Positions 1 through 8,213 of a stretch of 64,000 nt of DNA are shown in pieces. The stretch spans positions 124,001 through 188,000 of the forward strand of contig JABBZI010000001.1 of assembly GCA_012955965.1 (NCBI GenBank), read 5' to 3'. The DNA is from Clostridioides difficile. GTDB lineage: Bacteria > Bacillota > Clostridia > Peptostreptococcales > Peptostreptococcaceae. The notes under the pieces are model-generated. The model saw nothing but the letters and a program-made list of their open reading frames with translations. It did not search any database and had not been told where the DNA came from. Every line of letters begins with the position of its first letter. Position 1 is the first letter of the stretch. The position numbers and the translations under genes were made by a program.

Positions 1-652
1 TATCTTCTTCAAACTTAGGTAATTGCCCTGTACCTAGAAAACTATTTCTATTTGCCATAAATGGTGGAATAACCTCTGTATATCCATTAACAGTTGTATT
101 TGTATCTAAATAAAAATTTAATAAAGCTCTTTCTAATCTAGCTCCTAATCCTCTATAAAGAGTAAATCTTGAACCAGTTATTTTACCTGCTGTTTCAAAG
201 TCAAGTATACCTAGTTCTGTTCCTATTTCCCAATGAGCTTTAGATTTAAAGACAAAATTAGTAGTATCTCCCCAAGTTCTTACCTCAACATTATCTTCAT
301 CAGTTTCACCTTGTGGAACTTCTGGATGTGGCACATTTGGGATTCTCATCAATAGATATTCCATCTTATCTTCTACTTCTTTGAGATTTTGGTCTATAAT
401 TTTAATCTTATCAGATAACTCTTTTAACTTAGCCTTTTCGTTTTCTACATCTTTACCTTCTTTTATAAGATTTGGTATATTTTTAGATGATGTATTTAAT
501 TCATTTTTCATGACTTCAACTTCTTGAAGTATTTTTCTTCTTTCATCATCTAGCTTAACTACTTCATCAAGACTAAAGGCTTTTTCACCTCTTCTTTCCA
601 TAGCTTTTTTTATACAATCTAAATTTTCTCTTATTCTTTTTATATCAAGCAT
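1..652 (-). CDS. serS: seryl-tRNA synthetase, 5' part (runs off the left edge)
   Basis: Charges tRNA-Ser with serine in the cytoplasm. Only the first 217 or so codons lie in the window. The translation starts [21 protein letters not shown], which opens the N-terminal antiparallel coiled-coil arm of class II SerRS (about residues 1-105, rich in K/E/L heptads), followed by [11 protein letters not shown] and the start of the catalytic core ([10 protein letters not shown], then [10 protein letters not shown] around motif 1). The ATG at 652 has a strong AGGAGG site 6 bases upstream. The 3' two thirds are outside the window, so integrity cannot be judged. A sigma-A promoter and a 130-nt leader lie upstream; no T-box consensus is visible. 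Family assignment is secure. Confidence 0.95.
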   Translation of the reverse strand, partial: MLDIKRIRENLDCIKKAMERRGEKAFSLDEVVKLDDERRKILQEVEVMKNELNTSSKNIPNLIKEGKDVENEKAKLKELSDKIKIIDQNLKEVEDKMEYLLMRIPNVPHPEVPQGETDEDNVEVRTWGDTTNFVFKSKAHWEIGTELGILDFETAGKITGSRFTLYRGLGARLERALLNFYLDTNTTVNGYTEVIPPFMANRNSFLGTGQLPKFEED

Positions 653-782
653 TTTTTCCTCCTCAGTACTTAAGATTGGATGTTGTCTCTTAATCTCAAA
701 TAATTTTGATAATATATTTCTGTCTGAGGTTAAGAAATCTTTTTTTGTTTTATCCGAACCTATTTATTTTTTTCATTTATTT
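653..782 (-). promoter_or_regulatory. serS 5' leader with hairpins reaching the ribosome binding site
   Basis: Reading the minus strand from the predicted start near 782, the leader holds CCTCAG (about 725-730) able to pair with CTGAGG (about 660-665), whose end is part of the serS Shine-Dalgarno. A second short pair TTAAGA/TCTTAA lies inside it. This could occlude the ribosome binding site. No T-box motif (AGGGTGG-type) was found. Function is inference. Confidence 0.4.
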
Positions 783-788
783 AGTTAT

Positions 789-817
789 ATTTTACTCACT
801 TTTTTATACATTGTCAA
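789..817 (-). promoter_or_regulatory. sigma-A promoter of serS
   Basis: On the minus strand TTGACA (812-817) is followed after 17 bases by TAAAAT (789-794). It is the only good match in the 369-base gap 653-1021; the rest of that gap is AT-rich and shows no gene. TATAAT at 980-985 on the plus strand may be the -10 of the divergent XRE gene, but its -35 is poor. Confidence 0.7.
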
Positions 818-1021
818 ATTATATTTAATTAAATTAATATAATTTAACTTTTATTCGCTATTTCTATAATTAACTTCATTATAATTATATCAATTTTGCT
901 AATCAATTATCTATTTTGACTTTTTATTTATCAATCTTATATAATTATTCGCTTTTATATAAATTTTTTTGCCTTATGATATAATTTTCTATATATCATT
1001 TATTTTGATAGGAGGATTTAA

Positions 1022-1564
1022 ATGAACGATTCAAGTATAGGTAATAAATTGACTTTATGTAGAAAAAAAAAGAATCTCAGTATAAAAGACTTGTCTAAAC
1101 TAACTAAAGTTACACCTTCATTAATAAGTCAAATTGAAAAAGGAAGTGTAAATCCATCCATAAGTTTTTTAAAATCAATTTCAAATGCTTTAGATGTACC
1201 ATTAGTCAATTTTTTTATTCCTTCTATAGATAATTTAGAGCTAATTGTGAGAAATAATCAAAGAAGAATATTAATTATGCCAGACTCAAAAGATATTTTA
1301 TATGAAATGTTATCAAACAATCCACTTAATGAATTTGAGTTTGCCATTATGAACTTAGCTCCTAAATCTTATTGTAAAGAAAAAAATGGCCATGATGGAG
1401 ATGAAGTTGCATATATTCTTAAAGGAAGTGTCCAACTTAGCTTAGAAGATGATATATTCCAGCTAAATGAAGGGGATAGTGTCAAAATTCCCTTTGGCAT
1501 GAGACATCAATGGGGAAATCCTAATGAAATTGAAAGTAAAGTAATATACATAGTTGTTTCATAA
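1022..1564 (+). CDS. XRE-family regulator with C-terminal cupin domain
   Basis: Cytoplasmic DNA-binding regulator of the PuuR/SutR two-domain type, 180 aa. Residues about 8-62 form a helix-turn-helix (KDLSKLTKVTPSLISQIEKG, then NPSISFLKSISNALDVPL); residues about 105-178 are a cupin_2 barrel (GHDGDEVAYILKG, LNEGDSVKIPFGMRHQWGNP) that usually binds a small effector or metal. The start has a GGAGG site 7 bases upstream. It is convergent with the amidohydrolase at 1765-3369, and a nitrilase follows; regulators of this type commonly control adjacent nitrogen-compound catabolic genes, so those two are plausible targets. That link is inference. Confidence 0.88.
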   Translation: MNDSSIGNKLTLCRKKKNLSIKDLSKLTKVTPSLISQIEKGSVNPSISFLKSISNALDVPLVNFFIPSIDNLELIVRNNQRRILIMPDSKDILYEMLSNNPLNEFEFAIMNLAPKSYCKEKNGHDGDEVAYILKGSVQLSLEDDIFQLNEGDSVKIPFGMRHQWGNPNEIESKVIYIVVS

Positions 1565-1629
1565 ACTATTATTTACTTGATTATCTGACCTACTACATAG
1601 ATAGCTCAATAGATTGATATTTGTTTAAG

Positions 1630-1718
1630 AAGGTAGAATTAATAAAATTACACTGCTAAATCTTTAATCTAATAAATCGTTGATTTAACTATAATTTTAT
1701 TTAGTTCTACCTCTTTAT
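1630..1718. terminator. bidirectional terminator hairpin
   Basis: AGGTAGAA with AATAAAATTA on the left pairs with TAATTTTATT and TTCTACCT on the right, giving a long imperfect stem between the convergent regulator and amidohydrolase, flanked by T-rich and A-rich runs. Confidence 0.6.
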
Positions 1719-1764
1719 TATTTAAGTCTATTTTTATATAGTAACAATCTCATATAACTTTCCT

Positions 1765-3369
1765 CTATTCTAAAGAATATAATGCTTCTCCTTCTCTTAT
1801 AGTCTTTAGTACTTTAATATCTTTTATTTTCATAGGGTCGATTGTAAGTGGATTTTCATCTAATATTATCAAATTAGCTAATTTACCTTCTTTAATTGAA
1901 CCTTTTTTATCTTCTTCAAAATATTGATATGCTGCATTTATAGTAATACCCTTCAAAGCATCTAATGGACTTATCTTTTCATTTTCTCCTATTTGCACAC
2001 CTTTTTTTGTAATTCTATTAACAGCACACCATACTGTTTCAAGCATATTAGGAGCTATCACTGGTGTATCTTGATGTAGAGTGTAAATTAAACCTTTTTC
2101 TATAGTTGTTTTAAGTGGACTAATCTTAAAAGCTCTATCTTCTCCAAGGTTTTTGATATGGATATCACCCCAGTAGTATGTGTGAGCTACAAAGTATGAA
2201 GGTATCATATTTATTTTCTTCATATCATCAATTTGGTCTTCTCTTACTGTTTGAGCATGTATCATAACTGGTCTTACATCATTTTTACTATTTTCTTCTT
2301 TTAAGCTTAAAACCTTTTCAAATGAATCTATCAACTGGTCTGCTGCTGCATCTCCATTACAATGAGTTAAAAGTTGCATTTTTTCTTTTAATGAAGTATT
2401 TATAAATTGCTCTACTTCTTCATTTTTATATATAGGATATCCACAATAATCATCATCTGAATTTTCATATGGTCTAGTTAACCATGCTGTCTTACCTTGT
2501 GGAGAACCATCTAAAAATATCTTATATCCGCCTATTTTAAATCTATTCGTATATTTTTTTATAAAACCTCTATTTTCATCTGCTACAGACTTACTTTTTT
2601 TCAAATCCACATATCCTACAATATCCATCTTTAATTTTTTTTGACTCGCCATTGCTTTTAGAAGGTTAAATTGATTCTCTGCCATTAAACCTTCTTGGGC
2701 TGTTGTAATACCATAACTTAGATATATGTCCTGAGCTTTTTCAATTGATTTAAAAATCTCATCTGGTGATGGTTGTTTTATTTTAGATGATACATTAAAA
2801 AAGGCATTTTCCTCTAAATATCCATTTGGTTCCTTACTTCCTTCTACTCTTCCAATATGTCCACCTTCTGGGTCCAGTGTTTCATGAGTAACACCAAGTT
2901 GCTTTAATCCTAGAGTGTTTGCAACTCCCATGTGACCAGAAGCATGTGAAATTAGTATTGGATTTTCCGAAGATGCACTATCAAGTACATCTTTGTCTGG
3001 ATGTCTATTTTCTTCTAAAAAATTATTATCATATGAAAATCCAATTATCCATTCACCTTTTTTTATATTATTTTTCTCTTTGAAATCCTGTATTTTTTTT
3101 ATTATATCTTTAAAACTAGTTGCATCTTCTAAAGGAATTAACTTTAGTGTAGTAGCAAAAGCTATCAAGTGACTGTGTGAATCAATAAAAGAAGGCATCA
3201 ATGTCTTACCTTTTAAATCTATAACTTCTGTATCTTTATTTTTTAAAGCAAGTATATCTTCTTTTGTTCCTATCTTTTTTATTATTTTATCTTTTATGAG
3301 AATAGCATCTCCACATATTGAATCTTCCATTGTGATTATATTTCCATTGTAATAAATTTTTTCTTTCAT
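1765..3369 (-). CDS. amidohydrolase (YtcJ/Amidohydrolase_3 family)
   Basis: Metal-dependent hydrolase of the amidohydrolase superfamily, 534 aa from the chosen start, cytoplasmic. Visible marks are the metal-binding strand FIDSHSHLIAF, the family-typical HCNGDAAADQLID segment, a later HAQTV histidine and the HQDTPVIAPNML stretch carrying the catalytic Asp; the C-terminus ends with EGKLANLIILDENPL, typical of YtcJ-like proteins. The start at 3369 (MKEKIYYNGNIITM) is preferred because AAGGAG lies 6 bases upstream; an in-frame extension to 3411 has no such site. Substrate unknown; members act on amides, formamides or cyclic imides. With the nitrilase and the XRE-cupin regulator it may form a small nitrogen-scavenging group (inference). 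Confidence 0.85.
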   Translation of the reverse strand: MKEKIYYNGNIITMEDSICGDAILIKDKIIKKIGTKEDILALKNKDTEVIDLKGKTLMPSFIDSHSHLIAFATTLKLIPLEDATSFKDIIKKIQDFKEKNNIKKGEWIIGFSYDNNFLEENRHPDKDVLDSASSENPILISHASGHMGVANTLGLKQLGVTHETLDPEGGHIGRVEGSKEPNGYLEENAFFNVSSKIKQPSPDEIFKSIEKAQDIYLSYGITTAQEGLMAENQFNLLKAMASQKKLKMDIVGYVDLKKSKSVADENRGFIKKYTNRFKIGGYKIFLDGSPQGKTAWLTRPYENSDDDYCGYPIYKNEEVEQFINTSLKEKMQLLTHCNGDAAADQLIDSFEKVLSLKEENSKNDVRPVMIHAQTVREDQIDDMKKINMIPSYFVAHTYYWGDIHIKNLGEDRAFKISPLKTTIEKGLIYTLHQDTPVIAPNMLETVWCAVNRITKKGVQIGENEKISPLDALKGITINAAYQYFEEDKKGSIKEGKLANLIILDENPLTIDPMKIKDIKVLKTIREGEALYSLE

Positions 3370-3750
3370 AAAATTCTCCTTAAGCTGTCTATTTTTATAA
3401 ATTTTCTTCATTGTTTTCTTTTTAATTATATTATGTTGTATTAAATTTGTTTCTTTAGACTTTATTCATTCAAAAGTTTTATTTTTAATTATTGTTCGCT
3501 AAGAAATAAATACTATTCATTATAAATAAGACAATTCAACAGTCTTTATATTGCTAAAAAGCTTTATAAAATAGTGAGATTAAATATTTGCACTTGATTG
3601 TTTTTGCACAATTGTAATTTTTCAAATCATGATGTATCATTTTAAGTATACAGTTACATCATTATTCAGAATATAAATACTTTATTTATCAAAATCATTT
3701 GATGTAGTCTGTTCAAATCAATAAATTTAAACATTCTCAGGAGGTTTTTT
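3370..3750. promoter_or_regulatory. intergenic promoter region between amidohydrolase and nitrilase
   Basis: AT-rich 381-base divergent spacer without a gene. On the plus strand TTGATG (3699-3704) and TAAATT (3722-3727), 17 bases apart, could drive the nitrilase. A dyad ATTTGA-N10-TCAAAT overlaps this -35 and may be an operator. No clear minus-strand promoter was found. Confidence 0.35.
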
Positions 3751-4677
3751 ATGAACAAAGAAAATAAAAATGTAAGAATTGCTGTAGTTCAAGCATCACC
3801 AGTCATAATGGATTTAGAAAAAACAGTTGAAAAAGCATTGGGATTAATTAAAGAAGCTGGTAAAAAAGGGGCAAATATTGTAGTTTTTCCAGAAGCATTC
3901 ATACCTGCATATCCAAGAGGTCTTTCATTTGGATTTGTTGTTGGAAGTAGAACAATGGAAGGTAGAGAAGATTGGAAAAGATACTATGATAATTCTGTGC
4001 CAGTTCCTAGTGCTACAACAGATTTATTAGGAAAAGCAGCTCAAGAAGCAGGAGTATACTTATCAATGGGTATAACAGAAAGAGATGGCAATGATATAAA
4101 CTGTACTCTTTATTGCACAAACTTATTTTTCTCTCCAGAAGGTAAACTTATCGGTAGACATAGAAAACTTAAACCTACAGGAACAGAAAGATGTATTTGG
4201 GGCGAAGGAGATGGAAGTACTCTTACAGTAGTTGATACTCCATATGGAAAAATGGGTGGCTTGATTTGTTGGGAAAACTATATGCCATTAGCTAGAACAG
4301 CTCTTTATGCTAAGGGAGTAAAACTTTATATAGCTCCTACTGCAGACTCAAGAGAAGAATGGCAATCAACTATGAAACATATTGCTTTAGAAGGAAGATG
4401 TTATGTTATTGGATGCAATCAATATGTTGAAAAAAATATGTATCCAACTGACCTTAATTACTATAAAGAATTAGATGTAGAGCCAGAAATTATGTGTCCA
4501 GGAGGAAGCTGTATAGTTGACCCATTTGGAAAATATGTAGCAGGACCTATTTTCAATAAAGAAGATATGTTAATAGCTGATTTAGACCTAGAAAAGATAG
4601 TTCTTAGTAGACTAGATTTTGACTCAGAAGGACACTATTCAAGACCTGATGTATTTGAATTAATTGTTCATGAATAA
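3751..4677 (+). CDS. nitrilase
   Basis: Carbon-nitrogen hydrolase, 308 aa, expected to turn an organic nitrile into the carboxylic acid plus ammonia. The catalytic triad is visible: E48 in VVFPEAF, a lysine near 139 in RHRKLKPTGTER, and C173 in GGLICWENYMP. The ICWENYMPLAR signature and the conserved GEGDG after the lysine loop point to true nitrilases (branch 1) rather than amidases or N-carbamoylases, which have CYD or CNE-type nucleophile contexts. An AGGAGG site precedes the ATG by 7 bases. Full length for the family. Physiological substrate unknown; aliphatic or aryl-acetonitrile acids are possible. Followed by a clear terminator. Confidence 0.92.
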   Translation: MNKENKNVRIAVVQASPVIMDLEKTVEKALGLIKEAGKKGANIVVFPEAFIPAYPRGLSFGFVVGSRTMEGREDWKRYYDNSVPVPSATTDLLGKAAQEAGVYLSMGITERDGNDINCTLYCTNLFFSPEGKLIGRHRKLKPTGTERCIWGEGDGSTLTVVDTPYGKMGGLICWENYMPLARTALYAKGVKLYIAPTADSREEWQSTMKHIALEGRCYVIGCNQYVEKNMYPTDLNYYKELDVEPEIMCPGGSCIVDPFGKYVAGPIFNKEDMLIADLDLEKIVLSRLDFDSEGHYSRPDVFELIVHE

Positions 4678-4695
4678 TCTTTTACATAAAAATCA

Positions 4696-4738
4696 AAATG
4701 AGATACCCCTAAATAAATTTAAGGTATCTCATTTTTTC
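4696..4738 (+). terminator. Rho-independent terminator after the nitrilase
   Basis: AAATGAGATACC pairs with GGTATCTCATTT, 15-base loop, followed by a T run. It lies between convergent genes, so it may serve both. Confidence 0.85.
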
Positions 4739-4779
4739 TTAATATTCTAAAATTAAATTTATAAATTTAATTTAACTAT

Positions 4780-5778
4780 CTACATTTTTTCTAAATCAAC
4801 TACTGTTCTTCCTACATGCTTTCCTGCTATTATTAAATCTATACTATTATTTAATTCCTCTAATGATACTACATTTACCATATCTTCTAAATCATCTAAT
4901 TTCCATTCATTAGATAATAAATCCCATATCTTTAATCTTACATCCATTGGGCATTCTACAGAATCTATACCATATAAAGTAACTCCCTTTAAGATAAATG
5001 GGTACACTGAACTTGTAAACTCAATTCCACCTGCATTACCACAAGTTGTCACTGCTCCACAATACTTAGTTGTCTTTATTGCTGTTGATAAAGTATTACC
5101 TCCTACTGTATCTATTACTCCAGCCCATCTCGGTCTAAGTAGAGGTCTACCTGAGTTATCGTCCGCTTCTGTTCTATGTATAACATCTTTAACACCTAAA
5201 TTTAATAATACTTCTTTTTGTTCTTCCAATTTTCCTGTTGAAACTACAACTGAATAACCTAATTTAATCAATATTTTAGCTGCAATTATTGCAACTCCTC
5301 CTGTACCACCAGTAACTAATACATCTCCCATATCCTTATCTACAGAGTTTATAAATTTGTATACAGATAAAGCTGCTGTAAATCCTGCTGTACCATAATC
5401 CATTGCTTCTTTCAATGAAAGATTTTTTGGAAGTTTCACTACCCAGTTAGAGGGAACTCTTATATATTCTGAAAAACCACCAGAAGTATTCATACCTAAA
5501 TCATAACCTGTTACTAAAACTTCATCTCCAATTTTAAAATCATCACAGCTACTAGATTCTACTATTCCAGATGCGTCAATTCCTGGTGTATGAGGGTATT
5601 TTCTGGTAACACCTTTATTTCCATTTGCAGAAAGTGCATCTTTATAATTTAGAGAAGAAAATTTTACCTTTATTATAACTTCTCCTTCTGGTAATGAATC
5701 TATTTCTCTTTCAACTATATTTCTCTTAAAACTGCCTTCTTCTTCTGTAATATATAATGATTTAAATTTTTTATTCAT
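4780..5778 (-). CDS. acrylyl-CoA reductase/YhdH-type quinone oxidoreductase
   Basis: Zinc-free medium-chain dehydrogenase/reductase, 332 aa, using NADPH to reduce an enoyl-type or quinone substrate. The N-terminal GroES-like part carries SSLNYKDALS and YPHTPGIDASGIVE; the Rossmann part carries VLVTGGTGGVAIIAA and the AcuI/YhdH-like LGVKDVIHR region. Length fits AcuI/YhdH (about 325-330 aa). Divergent from a MarR regulator, sharing a 100-base region with two copies of one operator placed over its promoter, so it is very likely repressed by that protein and induced by an electrophile or phenolic compound (inference). A role in acrylate or propionate metabolism cannot be read from sequence alone. 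Confidence 0.85.
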   Translation of the reverse strand: MNKKFKSLYITEEEGSFKRNIVEREIDSLPEGEVIIKVKFSSLNYKDALSANGNKGVTRKYPHTPGIDASGIVESSSCDDFKIGDEVLVTGYDLGMNTSGGFSEYIRVPSNWVVKLPKNLSLKEAMDYGTAGFTAALSVYKFINSVDKDMGDVLVTGGTGGVAIIAAKILIKLGYSVVVSTGKLEEQKEVLLNLGVKDVIHRTEADDNSGRPLLRPRWAGVIDTVGGNTLSTAIKTTKYCGAVTTCGNAGGIEFTSSVYPFILKGVTLYGIDSVECPMDVRLKIWDLLSNEWKLDDLEDMVNVVSLEELNNSIDLIIAGKHVGRTVVDLEKM

Positions 5779-5795
5779 AAATTTCCTCCCAATAC

Positions 5796-5820
5796 AATTA
5801 GTTTTATGTTAAACTAATTA
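5796..5820. promoter_or_regulatory. MarR operator copy 1
   Basis: Palindrome TTAGTTT-tatgtt-AAACTAA, immediately downstream of the -10 of the minus-strand reductase promoter. Repeated at 5831-5853. Confidence 0.75.
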
Positions 5821-5845
5821 TAGTTTATAAATAGTTTTATGTCAA
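5817..5845 (-). promoter_or_regulatory. sigma-A promoter of the reductase gene
   Basis: Minus strand TTGACA (5840-5845), exactly 17 bases, TATAAT (5817-5822): a perfect consensus match. Its -35 lies in operator 2 and its -10 abuts operator 1, a classic arrangement for repression. Confidence 0.85.
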
Positions 5846-5853
5846 ACTAATTT
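5831..5853. promoter_or_regulatory. MarR operator copy 2
   Basis: Palindrome TAGTTT-tatgtc-AAACTA, the same word as at 5796-5820 offset by 35 bases. It covers the -35 of the minus-strand promoter. Confidence 0.75.
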
Positions 5854-5881
5854 AAATAAATTAAAGATTGGAGATTAATTT

Positions 5882-6325
5882 ATGGAAGATAAATATATTA
5901 TACATTTCATAAGTAAAACAAAAGCTAATATGGTTAATTTCATTGAAAATAAACTTAGTCAAAATGGTCTGGATGAATTGATACCTACTCATGGAAATAT
6001 TTTAACTGCACTTTATGAAAACAATGGAATACTTACAATGAAGGAAATTGCAACTAAAATAGGAAAGGATAAGTCCACTGTTACAGTGTTAGTTAATAAA
6101 CTCATAAATCTAGGATATATAGAAAGACAAAAATGTGCCAATGACAAGCGTATTACATATATAAACCTTACAAAAAAAGCATTACTTATAGAAGATACTT
6201 TTAACAGTATTTCAACACAAGTGAAAGAGACAGCATACCATAATGTTACAGAAAATGAGAAACAAGAATTTCTTAGAATTTTAAAAAAAATCAACGATAA
6301 TTTTAAAAATGCTGACCAAATTTAG
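5882..6325 (+). CDS. MarR-family transcriptional regulator
   Basis: 147-aa winged-helix dimer. The DNA-binding core lies at about residues 35-100: LTMKEIATKIGKDKSTVTVLVNKLINLGYIER then the wing KCANDKRITYINLT. Short helices at both ends form the dimer interface. It is divergent from the YhdH/AcuI-like reductase; two identical palindromes between the genes are its probable operators, so it likely represses both genes. A GGAG site sits 8 bases before the ATG. Ligand unknown. Confidence 0.9.
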   Translation: MEDKYIIHFISKTKANMVNFIENKLSQNGLDELIPTHGNILTALYENNGILTMKEIATKIGKDKSTVTVLVNKLINLGYIERQKCANDKRITYINLTKKALLIEDTFNSISTQVKETAYHNVTENEKQEFLRILKKINDNFKNADQI

Positions 6326-6404
6326 CATAATTATATCTTCTATTGGAATAATAAATAAAAAGATTTAAATATTGTAAAAATTTATTGTGATAGAGAGGTA
6401 GAAT

Positions 6405-6992
6405 ATGAATTTAAAAGATAGTAAAACTAAAGAAAATTTATTGAGAGCTTTCGCAGGAGAGAGTCAAGCCAGAAATAGATATAATATTTCTGCATCTGTA
6501 GCAAAAAAAGAAGGGTTGTATATAATAGAATCTTTATTTAATTATACTGCTGACCAAGAAAAATCACATGCAAAACAATTCTTTACTAAATTAAAAGAAT
6601 TTTCTGGTGAAAATATAAGTATATCAGGAGCATACCCTGTAGATTTATATGACAAAACAGAACAACATCTTAAAGCTGCACAACATAATGAGCTTCAAGA
6701 ATGGGATGATGTATATAAAAACTTTGGAAAAACAGCACGTGAAGAAGGATTTGAAGCTATAGCAAAATTATTTGAAAACATAGCTGAAATAGAAAAAGTT
6801 CATGGTGATAGATTTGGTAGATATGCTACTGATTTAGAAGAAGGTACTTTATTCAGAAGAAATGAAGATATTCAATGGCTATGTACAAATTGTGGACATA
6901 TACATGTAGGTAAAGAAGCTCCAAAAGCTTGTCCTGTATGTCTTCATCCACAAGGATATTTCTTAGATTTTAAAAACTCATTATTTGAATAA
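6405..6992 (+). CDS. rbr: rubrerythrin
   Basis: Non-haem di-iron peroxidase that reduces hydrogen peroxide to water in anaerobes, cytoplasmic, 195 aa. The N-terminal four-helix domain has the expected iron ligands in AFAGESQARNRY, ADQEKSHAKQF, REEGFEAIAKLFENIAE and EKVHGDRF. The C-terminal rubredoxin-like domain (about residues 155-190) has CTNCG and CPVCLHPQ, the Fe(SCys)4 ligands. Length matches classical rubrerythrin. It is a single gene with a good terminator. A possible promoter is TTGGAA-N17-TAAATA in the 79-base gap upstream; no convincing PerR box was seen. Confidence 0.95.
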   Translation: MNLKDSKTKENLLRAFAGESQARNRYNISASVAKKEGLYIIESLFNYTADQEKSHAKQFFTKLKEFSGENISISGAYPVDLYDKTEQHLKAAQHNELQEWDDVYKNFGKTAREEGFEAIAKLFENIAEIEKVHGDRFGRYATDLEEGTLFRRNEDIQWLCTNCGHIHVGKEAPKACPVCLHPQGYFLDFKNSLFE

Positions 6993-7002
6993 GACAATAT
7001 AA

Positions 7003-7050
7003 GTGGCGTTTACTAATCCCCGCGCGGGAAGATAGGAACGCTGCTTTTTT
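7003..7050 (+). terminator. Rho-independent terminator after rubrerythrin
   Basis: Outer arm GGCGTT/AACGCT and a strong inner CCCGCGCGGG palindrome, followed by a T run at 7045-7050. Unusually GC-rich for this window. Confidence 0.75.
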
Positions 7051-7171
7051 CATACTCTCATATAATCAATTGTATTGGGTAATTTTAAATGATATAATTT
7101 TACTCATAATCTGTACATAGATATTGATAATAAAGATACGAATCAATTTATTAGAATTTGGAGGTGGAATT

Positions 7172-7384
7172 ATGAAACACCTTATAACCGAATGTTATGA
7201 ATTTATAAAAGATTGTAACTTGACTTATGCTTTTTGGGGTGGATATGCAATCGAATTATTTACAAACATAAAAACACGTACTCATTCAGATGTAGATATA
7301 ACCTTATTTTCTGAAGATAGAAAACATCTCATCGACTATATACTTGGTAAAGGCTTTACAGCAAATATTATAAGTAAACTTTAG
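7172..7384 (+). pseudogene. truncated nucleotidyltransferase (AadB/Lnu-like) remnant
   Basis: Seventy residues starting MKHLITECYEF after a GGAGG site. It contains the start of a nucleotidyltransferase fold: FWGGYAIELF then TRTHSDVDITLF, matching the GG-x-x-I plus (H/R)-x-D-(L/V)-D metal-binding pattern of ANT(2'')/lincosamide nucleotidyltransferases. Those enzymes are about 160-200 aa; here the frame stops right after the first alpha/beta unit, so the third carboxylate and the C-terminal domain are missing. No coding continuation was recognised in any frame to 7585. Most likely a decayed gene; a function for the short protein is unlikely. Distant relatives act on other substrates, so a past resistance role is not implied. 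Confidence 0.55.
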
Positions 7385-7444
7385 GCCATCTTTAAATCCT
7401 AGATTTCAAGATTAACATGAATAAAAAAGTGTATTTATAACATT

Positions 7445-7525
7445 AAAATAAACCATAAAGATTACTATAGATATAAAATATCCTTTGAATATAATTTATA
7501 GTAATTCATTATGGTTCATTTTATT
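7445..7525. repeat. long imperfect palindrome, possible MITE remnant or bidirectional terminator
   Basis: AAAATAAACCATAA and ATTACTATA on the left arm mirror TATAGTAAT and TTATGGTTCATTTT on the right arm across about 80 bases. It lies between the truncated nucleotidyltransferase and the end of the yhbD-like gene. The arms are A/T-rich with no clean T tail. The rest of 7385-7585 shows nothing else. Confidence 0.5.
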
Positions 7526-7585
7526 ATTCCCTTAAAACTATACACCATTTAAATTTATGTGAGATAATTTAGATAAGATAATCTA

Positions 7586-8206
7586 CTATGACAATCTTAT
7601 ACTGATATCGTTTATTTCTTTCATCAAATCGATTTCAATAATTTTGACTACATCTTTTTCAAATCTTACTTTTTTATAATCTAAACAACCTACTACAAAT
7701 GGAACTCCAAACTTTCTAAATAAATAAATTTTACCATTTTCATTATATATTACTGTAAAGTTTTCTTCTATTATGTTAACTATCAGCTTTAATTCTTCAA
7801 AAGTTATTGTAGATTTAACTAAAAATTTCTCTATTATATTCAATATAAGTAGTTCTTTTTTACCTATACTCTGCTCTTTCTTATATAAGTTTTGAAATAT
7901 TTCCTTTGTATAATTACATATAACTTCTTTACTGAGAATAAAATCAATATCAAACTCTTTATTAGTATCTTTTTTCATAAACATATTTGCAATATCATCA
8001 AGAGAAGTCTCTTCTTTCATAGATAATATTAGTTCTATTCTCTCTAGTATTTTATCTCTTGGAAAGAAAGTTTCTTGACCTGTAAAAGCTGATTTTTTTA
8101 TAAACCATTCTTCTGGTATAATATTTTTTCTTTTCCATCTATATAATTGTCCATAAGATATATTAGTTTTACTCAGTAAATCTTTCTTAGATATTAATTC
8201 TTCCAT
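7586..8206 (-). CDS. YhbD-like protein (DUF4004), MerR-type helix-turn-helix
   Basis: 206 aa. The N-terminal 65 residues resemble a MerR-like winged helix (ISKKDLLSKTNISYGQLYRW, then GQETFFPRDKILERIELIL); the rest is helical with a final beta-rich part and no known catalytic motif. In Bacillus subtilis yhbD lies beside yhbE and yhbF, which encode bactofilins; here two bactofilins lie directly upstream on the same strand, with only 7 bases between stop and start, so the arrangement is conserved across distant Firmicutes. It may regulate the operon or be an accessory factor of bactofilin polymers. Both roles are inference. Confidence 0.75.
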   Translation of the reverse strand: MEELISKKDLLSKTNISYGQLYRWKRKNIIPEEWFIKKSAFTGQETFFPRDKILERIELILSMKEETSLDDIANMFMKKDTNKEFDIDFILSKEVICNYTKEIFQNLYKKEQSIGKKELLILNIIEKFLVKSTITFEELKLIVNIIEENFTVIYNENGKIYLFRKFGVPFVVGCLDYKKVRFEKDVVKIIEIDLMKEINDISIRLS

Positions 8207-8213
8207 AACTTCT

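Noticed and set aside
653-782. T-box leader before serS
   Set aside because: No AGGGTGG-type T-box sequence and no specifier-loop layout; the leader is too short.
830-3500. TTCGCT words at about 855, 948 and 3497 as XRE operators
   Set aside because: Six-base words without symmetry or constant spacing; too weak to annotate.
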